A stretch of 9,296 nucleotides of DNA. It comes from an uncultured Ruminococcus sp. Lineage in GTDB: Bacteria > Bacillota > Clostridia > Oscillospirales > Ruminococcaceae. The stretch is from NCBI GenBank assembly GCA_947174965.1, contig CAMWKY010000061.1, positions 1-9,296 on the forward strand. The letters are read 5' to 3'. Below are positions 1 to 7,080 of this stretch, one piece after another (position 1 is the first letter of the stretch; each line of letters opens with the position of its first letter). The position numbers and the translations under genes were made by a program. A model generated the notes under the pieces. That model did not search any database and was not told the origin of the DNA. It worked only from the letters and a program-made list of their open reading frames with translations.

Positions 1-26
1 GTGACGGAACTGTCATGAACCGTCAC
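1..26 (-). terminator. Possible terminator hairpin after ilvC
   Basis: A perfect 7-bp inverted repeat (GTGACGG at 1-7 and CCGTCAC at 20-26) with a 12-base loop lies 19 bases past the ilvC stop. It is placed where a terminator for the ilv operon would be expected. The T-run needed for an intrinsic terminator would lie outside the window to the left, so this cannot be confirmed here. Confidence 0.35.
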
Positions 27-45
27 CCAAACAAAGTTCCTTTAA

Positions 46-1089
<1,044 letters not shown>

Positions 1090-1144
1090 TTACTCCTTTG
1101 AATAAAAAATTTAATTTATGTAATTGCTGATTGGGCAATTATAA

Positions 1145-1579
1145 TCATTCGTTTTTGTTTTTGTACTTCTTTCTGATAATATGAAACGCTGTTGCTAAAA
1201 TAATCAATATGAGGGCTTCTATGGGAATACCATAGTAAAGTATCATTCCGCCTGTTAATATTGATATATTGTCATCATCAGTATTGATAAACACCAGCCC
1301 GATAAGAACAGTTATTGCCATTATCGTAAGCATTGTTATTGACAGTGAAAGCAGTATTTTCAGTTTTATATCATTTTTTGGAACATTCATTTTTCCTGCA
1401 AAATATTCTGTTGTTATGATATTGTGTGCAAGCAGTATAAAAAATACAATGCTTTTTGCTATTCTGTCTACAACATTAGTAACATATGGATAATATGGAA
1501 TATATGCCCATAATATCAGAAGTCCTATACAAGCAATTGCAGAAACAACAGTTGCTGTTATAAAGTGTTTCAGTTTCAT
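1145..1579 (-). CDS. Small four-helix membrane protein of unknown function
   Basis: The family is not recognised. The 144 residues are strongly hydrophobic, with four likely membrane segments near residues 7-28, 42-58, 73-98 and 108-135. A short polar stretch (FAGKMNVPKNDIKLK) separates helices 2 and 3, an acidic NTDDDN loop separates helices 3 and 4, and a basic tail (RKKYKNKNE) probably faces the cytoplasm. No signal peptidase site or catalytic motif is visible. Its ATG overlaps the ilvN stop as TAATG, and there is no Shine-Dalgarno of its own, so translation is probably coupled to ilvN. ilvC follows after 61 bases with its own ribosome site. The position inside the ilv operon hints at a link with branched-chain amino acids, for example transport or an accessory role, but nothing in the sequence shows this. 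Coding is likely from the coupling and the uninterrupted reading frame. Confidence 0.75.
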   Translation of the reverse strand: MKLKHFITATVVSAIACIGLLILWAYIPYYPYVTNVVDRIAKSIVFFILLAHNIITTEYFAGKMNVPKNDIKLKILLSLSITMLTIMAITVLIGLVFINTDDDNISILTGGMILYYGIPIEALILIILATAFHIIRKKYKNKNE

Positions 1580-2085
1580 TATTTTTCAGTTTTCAGGCAG
1601 TTATCGCCACGTTCAATTGCGACCATACCCGTACGGCACATTTCCATAATTCCATATGGTTTCATAAGTTCAATAAATGCGTCTATTTTTGATGTTTCAC
1701 CCGTAAGCTCACATATTAAAGCTGTCGGGGAATAGTCAACAATCTTTGAACGGAATATCTCAACAGCAGTCATGATGTCCTGACGTGTTGCAGGTGTGTT
1801 TCTCACCTTTATAAGCAGAAGTTCACGGATTACTGTTTCATGCGGATTGAGAATTTCCACTTCTTTTACGTCGTGAAGCTTTTCAAGCTGTTTGATAATA
1901 CGTTCCTTTATATCGTCATCACCGTGAAAGACAACAGTAATGCGTGAAAATTCACTTGATTCAGTTTCACCCACTGTGAGACAGTCAATATTAAATCCAC
2001 GACGTGTGAACATTCCCGAAACTCTGGAGAGAACGCCCGAAACGTTTGAAACGATAACACCGATAACAAATTGATTTTTGTGCAT
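1579..2085 (-). CDS. ilvN: Acetolactate synthase small (regulatory) subunit
   Basis: This is the regulatory partner of IlvB. It activates the catalytic subunit and in this family carries valine feedback inhibition. From the chosen start it has 168 residues, normal for the family. An N-terminal ACT domain (about 5-78) opens with VIGVIVSNVSGVLSRVSGMF and the typical RRGFNIDCLTVGETE. The C-terminal domain (about 85-160) includes ELLLIKV and the conserved MKPYGIMEMCRTG. A longer reading frame begins at a GTG (2094), but the only good ribosome site, GAGGTGA at 2091-2097, overlaps that GTG and is well spaced for the ATG at 2085, so ATG is preferred. That site also overlaps the ilvB stop, leaving 10 bases between the genes and implying coupled translation. 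The stop overlaps the start of the next gene. Confidence 0.96.
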   Translation of the reverse strand: MHKNQFVIGVIVSNVSGVLSRVSGMFTRRGFNIDCLTVGETESSEFSRITVVFHGDDDIKERIIKQLEKLHDVKEVEILNPHETVIRELLLIKVRNTPATRQDIMTAVEIFRSKIVDYSPTALICELTGETSKIDAFIELMKPYGIMEMCRTGMVAIERGDNCLKTEK

Positions 2086-2090
2086 TTCTG

Positions 2091-2097
2091 TCACCTC
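2091..2097 (-). promoter_or_regulatory. Ribosome binding site that decides the ilvN start
   Basis: GAGGTGA overlaps the ilvB TGA stop and lies 5 bases before the ATG at 2085. The upstream GTG at 2094 lies inside this site and would have no usable site of its own, which argues for the ATG. Confidence 0.7.
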
Positions 2098-3835
2098 ACT
2101 TTATTTCAGTAATAATGTCCTCAATTGAGCCACCCGGAGGGAGCATAGGGAGAACAAATTCGTTGCAGTCTACAGCACAATCAATAAGGTATGGTCCATG
2201 ATGTGCAAATGCCTCATCAGCTGCTTTTTCAAGTTCCTCTGCATTGAATACACGTGATGCCTTTGCACCGAACGCTTCAGCAAGCTTTACAAAGTCTGTC
2301 TGACGATTCAATGTTGTATTTGAATAGTGCTTGTCAAAGAAAAGTGTCTGCCACTGACGAACCATTCCAAGTACGCCATTATTCATGATTACAATAACAA
2401 CTGGAGTATTCTGTGATACGGCTGTAGCAAGTTCGTTGAGATTCATACCGAAACTTCCGTCTCCTGTAAAGAGAATGGAGCGTCCTCTTTCGGCAGATGA
2501 TGCACCGATAGCTGCACCCATTCCATATCCCATTGTACCAAGTCCACCGCTTGTGAGCATAGTTCTTGGCTTGCTGAACGGATAACGCTGTGCAACCCAC
2601 ATCTGATGCTGTCCGACATCTGTTACAACAATATCATTTTCTGATGCTTTTCTGCTTATAATGTCAATAATCTGATATGGTGAGAGATGTTTTTCGTTTG
2701 CACGCTTTGATTTGTCGCAAGGGTGAGTGCAGTTGTCGCATCTTTTTTCAATTGAAATAGATGTTGCACTTTCAAGTCTTCTCTGTTCTTCTTCACGAAG
2801 TTCAGCTATACGCTTGTTCCATTCAGGACGCTTTGTTTCGGAAATCATCGGAATAAGTCTGAATAAAGCATCTTTTATATCGCCCTGTATTCCGAGATTT
2901 GAACTGATATTCTTGTCAATTTCAGCGGAATCAATGTCAATATGTATAATCTTGAAATTTTTGTTGAAACGCTTTTTATCGCCTGTTGCTCTGTCGGAGA
3001 ATCTTGCACCAAGTGCAATAACAAGGTCTGCTTCGTCCTGTGCAACAGATGAGGCATAGTGTCCGTGCATACCGTTCATACCTAAAAAGCGTGGGTGATT
3101 TGTCTGAACGGCAGAAAGTCCCATAAGAGAACATCCGATTGGAGCATCAATTTTTTCCGCAAGCTGTAAAAGTTCCTGTGATGACTTTCCCGAAATTATT
3201 CCGCCGCCAAAGTAAATATATGGTCTTTCGGAATTTTTTATCATTTCAGCAGCTTTGCGGAGTCTGCCCTCTGATGCAAATTTAAGCGGATATGGTCTTA
3301 TTGGTTCAGGTTTCGGTTCAAAATCCCATATAGCTGTTTGAATATCTTTCGGAATATCAACAAGCACCGGTCCTGGTCTACCTGATTTTGCAATCTTGAA
3401 TGCTGTACGGAGTGTGTCAGCAAGTTCACGTACATCTTTTACAATGAAGTTGTGCTTTGTTATAGGCATTGTAACACCAACTATATCAACTTCCTGAAAA
3501 CTGTCTTTTCCGATAAGACTGCACGGAACATTTCCTGTTATTGCAACCATTGGAACAGAATCAAGAAAAGCTGTTGCAATTCCTGTTACAAGATTTGTTG
3601 CTCCTGGTCCTGATGTTGCAATGCAGACACCAACTTTTCCCGTAGCTCTTGCATAGCCGTCAGCAGCATGAGATGCACCCTGTTCGTGTGCCGTGAGTAT
3701 GTGATTTATTCTGCTTCTGTTTAAATACAGTTCGTCAAAAAGGTTAATAACCTGTCCGCCCGGATAACCGAAAACTGTATCACAACCCTGCTCAATCAGG
3801 GTTTCAACAACAATTTTAGCACCTGATATTTTCAT
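2096..3835 (-). CDS. ilvB: Acetolactate synthase large (catalytic) subunit, biosynthetic type
   Basis: This thiamine-diphosphate enzyme condenses two pyruvates to 2-acetolactate, or pyruvate with 2-ketobutyrate to acetohydroxybutyrate, the first common step of Val/Leu/Ile synthesis. The 579 residues show the three expected domains. The ThDP pyrimidine domain has GYPGG (24-28), the catalytic Glu E51 in AHEQGA, and SGPGATN. The central domain (about 190-330) has LGARFSDRATG. The ThDP diphosphate domain has GDGSFGMN (458-465) and, at the far end of the motif, MNN (484-486), followed by LGMVRQWQ. An unusual cysteine group, RCDNCTHPC (C366, C369, C373), sits in a basic and polar linker between the central and C-terminal domains. 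The start has AAAGGA 10 bases upstream (3846-3851). It is the first gene of the ilv unit, follows the leader peptide and attenuator, and is followed 10 bases later by ilvN. FAD binding and the biosynthetic (not catabolic AlsS) role are inferred from family resemblance and the ilvN partner. Confidence 0.97.
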   Translation of the reverse strand: MKISGAKIVVETLIEQGCDTVFGYPGGQVINLFDELYLNRSRINHILTAHEQGASHAADGYARATGKVGVCIATSGPGATNLVTGIATAFLDSVPMVAITGNVPCSLIGKDSFQEVDIVGVTMPITKHNFIVKDVRELADTLRTAFKIAKSGRPGPVLVDIPKDIQTAIWDFEPKPEPIRPYPLKFASEGRLRKAAEMIKNSERPYIYFGGGIISGKSSQELLQLAEKIDAPIGCSLMGLSAVQTNHPRFLGMNGMHGHYASSVAQDEADLVIALGARFSDRATGDKKRFNKNFKIIHIDIDSAEIDKNISSNLGIQGDIKDALFRLIPMISETKRPEWNKRIAELREEEQRRLESATSISIEKRCDNCTHPCDKSKRANEKHLSPYQIIDIISRKASENDIVVTDVGQHQMWVAQRYPFSKPRTMLTSGGLGTMGYGMGAAIGASSAERGRSILFTGDGSFGMNLNELATAVSQNTPVVIVIMNNGVLGMVRQWQTLFFDKHYSNTTLNRQTDFVKLAEAFGAKASRVFNAEELEKAADEAFAHHGPYLIDCAVDCNEFVLPMLPPGGSIEDIITEIK

Positions 3836-3893
3836 ATGTATTTTTTCCTTTATCTATAAATTTATTGATTGGTCTGAAATTATCGTCTCTGAC

Positions 3894-3922
3894 AAAAAAG
3901 CCCCCGACATTCCGCCGAGAGC
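3894..3922 (-). terminator. Intrinsic terminator of the ilvB attenuator
   Basis: A 9-bp stem (GCTCTCGGC at 3914-3922 with GTCGGGGGC at 3900-3908, three G-U pairs) closes a GGAAT loop and is followed directly by six T (3894-3899). It lies 27 bases after the leader-peptide stop and 58 bases before the ilvB ATG, so it would stop transcription before ilvB unless prevented. Confidence 0.88.
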
Positions 3923-3977
3923 CTATACATTTGCTTATACTTTGTGTATCAAGCAAGAGCATCTTTATGGCAGAATG
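3908..3977 (-). promoter_or_regulatory. Antiterminator helix of the ilvB leader
   Basis: CATTCTGCC at 3969-3977, inside the leader peptide gene, is complementary over 9 bases (one G-U) to GGCGGAATG at 3908-3916. The second segment holds the end of the terminator's 5' arm, its loop and the first base of its 3' arm, so the two structures exclude each other. A ribosome stalled on the upstream Ile/Val codons would leave CATTCTGCC free. A ribosome that has reached the stop codon (3949-3951) would cover or disturb it and let the terminator form. The pairing is visible; the mechanism is inferred by analogy with his/ilv attenuators. Confidence 0.65.
3931..3956 (-). promoter_or_regulatory. Hairpin over the leader-peptide stop codon
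   Basis: TTGCTT pairs with AAGCAA and ATAC with GTAT (10 bp with one bulged G) around an ACAAA loop. The leader peptide's TGA stop lies in the 5' arm. It would sit nested inside the antiterminator helix and may shorten the loop that helix must close. It lacks a T-run, so it is not itself a terminator. Confidence 0.5.
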
Positions 3978-4056
3978 AATAACGGTGACAGTCAGAGACG
4001 TTAATGACCGCACCAACAATAATGATGTTACAGAAAGAAATATAAACTGTTCTCAT
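3949..4056 (-). CDS. ilvB leader peptide, Ile/Val-rich, 35 residues
   Basis: This short gene begins MRTVYISFCN and continues IIIVGAVINV before ending KDALA. Seven of the ten codons at positions 11-20 are Ile or Val (three Ile in a row, then Val, Val, Ile, Val), far above chance. A strong ribosome site, AAAGGAG at 4066-4072, lies 9 bases before the ATG, about 30 bases into the expected transcript. The stop is 27 bases before a perfect terminator, and its coding sequence contains arms of three alternative RNA helices. This is the arrangement of a translation-controlled attenuator for branched-chain amino acid genes. The peptide itself probably has no function after synthesis. Control by Ile and/or Val supply is inferred from codon content; a Leu codon occurs only at position 34. 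I do not know a named family for this peptide. Confidence 0.8.
   Translation of the reverse strand: MRTVYISFCNIIIVGAVINVSDCHRYSFCHKDALA
3984..4014 (-). promoter_or_regulatory. Leader hairpin just after the Ile/Val codons
   Basis: GGTGCGGTCA (4005-4014) can pair with TGACTGTCACC (3984-3994), giving 10 bp with one G-U pair and one bulged U. The 5' arm is made of codons 15-18, just after the Ile-Ile-Ile-Val run, so a stalled ribosome would mask it. It shares bases with the long-range helix at 3879-4005. It may serve as the pause or 1:2 hairpin of the attenuator. Confidence 0.5.
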
Positions 4057-4094
4057 TATTTTCCGCTCCTTTTGCAAATGCTGTTAATATGTTC

Positions 4095-4123
4095 ATTATA
4101 GCACAATATAACAGCAAAATCAA
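4095..4123 (-). promoter_or_regulatory. Promoter of the ilvB leader
   Basis: The -10 element TATAAT (4095-4100) has an upstream TGC, making it an extended -10. The -35 element TTGATT (4118-4123) is spaced by 17 bases. Transcription would start near 4088, some 16 bases before the leader peptide's ribosome site. No terminator is apparent between the leuA stop (4188) and this promoter, so leuA transcripts may also run into the leader. Confidence 0.82.
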
Positions 4124-4187
4124 TAAGGAACGGAAAATTTGTTTATTATTTATATTTTCAACAGGTAATTCTGTATATTTTTCACTC

Positions 4188-5849
4188 TTACTTTGTATTG
4201 AGCATAATATTTACAGCAGTAACAAGGGCTTTTATTGATGATACAACAATATCATTGTCTACGCCTGTACCCCAATAGCTTTTGCCGTCTGCTGTTATTT
4301 CAACATAAGATACAGCTTTTGATGCAGAACCGACTTCAAGAGAATGCTCTATATAATTGTTGATGCTGTAGTTTATGCCTGTATATGAGCGTACAGCATT
4401 GCTTACTGCATCAAGTCTGCCGTTGCCTGTATCTGTTGCAACTGCCTTTTTGCCGTTAAATTCAATACTTACTGTAGCTTCTATGCCATTGCACTGTACA
4501 TAGTGAGCCTCTGTAACATTAAGTGGAGTTTTTATATCAACAAAATTCGTCTTGAAAATCTCATAAACTTCATCTGGCATAAGTTCCTTGTGCTTGTGGT
4601 CTGATACGCCCTTAACCATATATCCCACAACTTCACGCATCTTTTTAGGGAGGTCATAGCCGAAACGTGTTTCAAGAATATATCCGATACCGCCTTTTCC
4701 TGACTGGCTGTTGATTCTTATAACATCTGCTGAATATTCTCTGCCAAGGTCTTCGGGGTCTATCGGGAGATACGGCACTGTCCAATGCTCTGTATTGCCC
4801 TCCTCACGCCATTTCATACCCTTTGCAATAGCGTCCTGATGTGAACCGCTGAAAGCTGCAAATACGAGTTTACCAGAATATGGCGAACGCTCATACACGT
4901 TCATTCTTGTAACACGCTGATAGAGTTCGGAAATTTTCGGAATATCACTTAAATCAAGTTCAGGCTCAACACCTTGTGTATACATATTCATTGCAAGCGT
5001 GATGATGTCAACATTTCCGGTACGCTCGCCGTTTCCGAAAAGTGTGCCTTCTACACGGTCAGCACCTGCAAGCAGTCCGACTTCCGTATCAGCAACGGCA
5101 CAACCTCTGTCATTATGCGGGTGGAGTGAGATAACTACATTTTCACGGTATTTTATGTTGTCGCACATATATTCAACCTGATTAGCATAAACGTGGGGCA
5201 TTGAAAGTTCAACAGTAACAGGGAGATTTATAATAGCCTTGTCATTTTCAGTCGGCTGCCATATATCAAGTACAGCATTGCAGATTTCAAGTGCAAATTC
5301 AGGCTCTGTGCCTGTAAAGCTTTCGGGTGAATACTCAAAGCGGAAATTACCTTCGTATTTTTCACGGTATTCCTTGCAGAGCTTTGCACCTGTTACGGCA
5401 ATATCAATGATTTCCTCTTTGCTCTTGCGGAAAACCTGTTCACGCTGTGCGAGACTTGTGGAGTTATAGAGATGCACAATAGCATTTTTACAGCCTTTGA
5501 GTGCTTCAAAAGTCTTGTGGATTATGTGTTCACGTGACTGTGTAAGTACCTGAATTGTTACATCATCAGGTATCATATTCTGCTCAATAAGTGTACGGCA
5601 GAACTCATATTCCGTTTCAGATGCGGCAGGGAATCCGATTTCAATTTCCTTGAATCCTATATCAACAAGAAGCTTGAAAAATTCGAGTTTTTCGCCGAGA
5701 CTCATAGGAATAATAAGTGCCTGATTGCCGTCTCTCAAATCAACACTGCACCATACGGGGGCTTTGTCGATATAGGATTTTTTTGCCCATTTCATTTCAG
5801 AAACAGGAGCATCAAAAAATTGTCTTGTGTATTTGTCTGCATTTGTCAT
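4188..5849 (-). CDS. leuA: 2-Isopropylmalate synthase, long (yeast/actinobacterial-type) form
   Basis: This enzyme condenses acetyl-CoA with 2-ketoisovalerate to 2-isopropylmalate, the committed step of leucine synthesis. The 553 residues and the N-terminal extension (FFDAPVSEMKWAKKSYIDKAPVWCSVD) fit the long LeuA2 class, not the roughly 510-residue LeuA1. The TIM-barrel catalytic domain has DLRDGNQAL (R39, D40, Q43) at the start, the metal-binding HPHN (H242, H244, N245), and GNGERTGNVD (271-280). The C-terminal third (about 430-550), with TEAHYVQCNGIEATVSIEFNG-like text and GVDNDIVVSSIKALVTAVN at the end, is the LeuA dimer/allosteric domain that in this family binds leucine. AAGGAG (5857-5862) sits 7 bases before the ATG. 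It is preceded by a T-box leader and promoter, and followed after 64 bases by the ilvB promoter. No terminator follows it. Confidence 0.96.
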   Translation of the reverse strand: MTNADKYTRQFFDAPVSEMKWAKKSYIDKAPVWCSVDLRDGNQALIIPMSLGEKLEFFKLLVDIGFKEIEIGFPAASETEYEFCRTLIEQNMIPDDVTIQVLTQSREHIIHKTFEALKGCKNAIVHLYNSTSLAQREQVFRKSKEEIIDIAVTGAKLCKEYREKYEGNFRFEYSPESFTGTEPEFALEICNAVLDIWQPTENDKAIINLPVTVELSMPHVYANQVEYMCDNIKYRENVVISLHPHNDRGCAVADTEVGLLAGADRVEGTLFGNGERTGNVDIITLAMNMYTQGVEPELDLSDIPKISELYQRVTRMNVYERSPYSGKLVFAAFSGSHQDAIAKGMKWREEGNTEHWTVPYLPIDPEDLGREYSADVIRINSQSGKGGIGYILETRFGYDLPKKMREVVGYMVKGVSDHKHKELMPDEVYEIFKTNFVDIKTPLNVTEAHYVQCNGIEATVSIEFNGKKAVATDTGNGRLDAVSNAVRSYTGINYSINNYIEHSLEVGSASKAVSYVEITADGKSYWGTGVDNDIVVSSIKALVTAVNIMLNTK

Positions 5850-5856
5850 AAATATT

Positions 5857-5862
5857 CTCCTT
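5857..5862 (-). promoter_or_regulatory. leuA ribosome binding site
   Basis: AAGGAG lies 7 bases before the ATG and just after the T-box terminator T-run, so it is only transcribed when the T-box reads through. Confidence 0.8.
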
Positions 5863-5873
5863 AAAAATAAAAT

Positions 5874-5911
5874 AAAAAAGTCTCTCCCAAGCCATAAGGC
5901 AAGGGAGAGAC
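5874..5911 (-). terminator. T-box regulated intrinsic terminator before leuA
   Basis: A perfect 9-bp stem, GTCTCTCCC (5903-5911) with GGGAGAGAC (5880-5888), is extended by GCC/GGC around a TTAT loop and followed by six T. Its 5' arm provides CTCTCC, which alternatively pairs with GGAGAG in the T-box antiterminator, so the two are exclusive. Confidence 0.93.
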
Positions 5912-6145
5912 GAAGTTACAAAAATACTCCGTGGTACCACTCTCCGTTGATGCAGTACGCACCCACTCATCTGTATCATAAAAATACATATCTCTGTAAC
6001 GGGAGAACCCGTTCAGGCTTACTGTTATTTCAGCCGACTGCTCAGGGACGAGCTATGACCTGTATCTGTCTGCCGGTTTACACCTGCTCCGGCTCTCTGA
6101 AAGACAAACTACGGGTTTTATTTCCCATCAAAGCATTTATATATT
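5874..6145 (-). ncRNA. T-box leader controlling leuA, probably tRNA-Leu (CUC)
   Basis: This leader senses uncharged tRNA and permits leuA transcription when leucine is short. The conserved T-box reads AGAGTGGTACCACGGAG at 5927-5943. The antiterminator can be drawn exactly: GGAGAG pairs with CTCTCC, the seven-base bulge TGGTACC carries TGGT for the tRNA ACCA end, and ACGGAG pairs with CTTCGT. In Stem I the apical hairpin GCCGG/CCGGC carries a GGTGTAAA-type loop. The best specifier candidate is CTC (6050-6052), a Leu codon, in TAGCTCGTCCC and in keeping with leuA downstream. A lower pairing of AACCCGT (6111-6117) with ACGGGTT (6006-6012) may close the upper domain, but I could not settle the full Stem I fold. 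A TGATACAG/CTGCATCA pair between the two halves is probably Stem III. The leader fills the 350 bases between leuA and the dockerin gene. The T-box call is firm; the specifier is less so. Confidence 0.93.
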
Positions 6146-6151
6146 GTCTCT

Positions 6152-6180
6152 ATTATACATCATTATTTTTTGTTTGTCAA
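6152..6180 (-). promoter_or_regulatory. Consensus promoter of the leuA T-box transcript
   Basis: A perfect TTGACA (6175-6180) and a perfect TATAAT (6152-6157) are spaced by 17 bases, so strong vegetative transcription is expected, with output set by the T-box. The predicted start is near 6145. The -35 element is only 19 bases past the stop of the dockerin gene at 6200. Confidence 0.92.
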
Positions 6181-6199
6181 GTGTTTTCTGAAAATTTTT

Positions 6200-7063
6200 T
6201 TATAATTCGTCAAGCGACTTAATCAGACCAGCTTCAAGCTTCTGGATAGCTATTGCGTCCATGCCTGTAACTCCGTCGCCATTGTTGTAGCAGTCGGCAT
6301 TTGCTCTGCCCTGCATTGTAAGTCCGTATTTGTCGCTGTTGCCTATATGCTGCATGATAGCTGTTGCATCTGCTATATTGACTTCGCCGTCCTCGTTTGC
6401 GTCGCCGTCAAGTGTTTTTTCAGGCAGTGCATACTCAACATCTGATACTTGTGATGCTGTTTCTAACAGACTCCAACCCACTTTAAAACCAGTATTCTCT
6501 TTTATATCATTGAATACATTCATGTAGTCATATACAGTTGCACCCTTATCCAATCGAATATATATTCTATCATCACCATATTTTCCATATGATATATTGT
6601 TGTCAATCAGATAATTTTCAAGAGCTTTTTTATCTGTTTCGTTTTTCAAAAAATAAGCATCAAAAGAAAATGGACAGGTTTCAAACAATGAATGAGTTGT
6701 GCCGTCTTCGTTTCTGTAATAACGATAATAACAGCCATAAAGCCCATAATCACCATCAGCACACGGTTCTTCTGTTATATAAACATTCATTCCGCCGTCA
6801 TAACAAGTCACTGTCGTTCCATTACTTGAATAAGAATAAAATTCCCTATCTTTTTCATCAAATTTATAATAATCTGATGCTTCTTGCCATAAGATATATT
6901 TTTTTTCACCATTGACAGTAAAGGAAACTGTATAATCGTTTACAGTTTGGTCAGGGGCATACATCCACCCGTCTATTTTGGCATTTGAAACAAAAGAAGT
7001 TAATGAAACCGCACAAACAGCAACAGCACTCATTGTTGCCAGAAGTTTTTTGAGTTTTTTCAT
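6200..7063 (-). CDS. Secreted dockerin protein, unknown N-terminal domain (copy A)
   Basis: This 287-residue exported protein is probably displayed on a cellulosome scaffoldin. A signal peptide (1-28) starts MKKLKKLLAT, has a hydrophobic core and ends SNA. Residues 30-210 form a domain I do not recognise. It is rich in Tyr and acidic residues, has Cys at 87, 101, 111 and 130, and contains TCYDGGMNVYI and ALENYLIDNNISYG. The type I dockerin occupies about 219-281. Its first calcium loop has D221, N223, D225, N229 and D232; the second runs D257 to D269, which is 13 residues instead of 12. The linker VEYALPEKT joins the two parts. AGGAGGT (7070-7076) sets the start. It lies 17 bases after its paralogue at 7081 and is the last gene of the four-gene run. 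No glycoside hydrolase signature is seen. An inhibitor or binding role is possible but unproven. Confidence 0.85.
   Translation of the reverse strand: MKKLKKLLATMSAVAVCAVSLTSFVSNAKIDGWMYAPDQTVNDYTVSFTVNGEKKYILWQEASDYYKFDEKDREFYSYSSNGTTVTCYDGGMNVYITEEPCADGDYGLYGCYYRYYRNEDGTTHSLFETCPFSFDAYFLKNETDKKALENYLIDNNISYGKYGDDRIYIRLDKGATVYDYMNVFNDIKENTGFKVGWSLLETASQVSDVEYALPEKTLDGDANEDGEVNIADATAIMQHIGNSDKYGLTMQGRANADCYNNGDGVTGMDAIAIQKLEAGLIKSLDEL
6210..6426 (-). repeat. Direct repeat, dockerin module copy A
   Basis: These 217 bases match 7091-7307 with a single difference (6401 against 7282), which is silent (GAC/GAT for Asp). They encode the dockerin from the end of the linker to just before the last residue. 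Identity falls sharply upstream, inside the gene. Confidence 0.95.
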
Positions 7064-7080
7064 AATGATACCTCCTGATA

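Larger units (their letters stand above)
3879..4005 (-). repeat. Long-range inverted repeat spanning the ilvB attenuator
   Basis: The segments at 3991-4005 and 3879-3893 are complementary at 14 of 15 positions: CGTCTCTGAC pairs with GTCAGAGACG, then one A-A mismatch, then four more pairs. The upstream arm lies inside the leader peptide gene, and the downstream arm begins right after the terminator T-run. The helix would enclose the antiterminator helix, with which it is compatible, and would compete with the leader hairpin at 3984-4014. It probably stabilises the read-through transcript. The pairing is seen in the sequence; the role is inference. Confidence 0.6.

Noticed and set aside
1121..1141. 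Inverted repeat TAATTGC/GCAATTA between the membrane-protein gene and ilvC
   Set aside because: Seven AT-rich pairs, and no T-run directly after it in the direction of transcription. Too weak to call a terminator or processing site.
3949..4000. Cys-His pairs (CH at residues 23-24 and 29-30) in the leader peptide as a possible metal site
   Set aside because: These codons fall in the RNA arms TGACTGTCACC and CATTCTGCC, so base pairing explains them. No metal role is needed.
3816..4019. A 67-codon minus-strand reading frame across the ilvB leader
   Set aside because: It has no good ribosome site, is in a different frame from the Ile/Val-rich leader peptide, runs through the terminator and overlaps the start of ilvB. 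It is better explained as a by-product of the leader.
4161..4174. ACAG/CTGT inverted repeat after leuA as a terminator
   Set aside because: Only four pairs and no T-run. It does not support termination between leuA and the ilvB promoter.
5827..6222. Plus-strand reading frame of 131 codons over the T-box region
   Set aside because: It is the complement of the T-box leader and its promoter, has no ribosome site, and its sequence shows no protein family. The other plus-strand frames likewise lie opposite clear genes.
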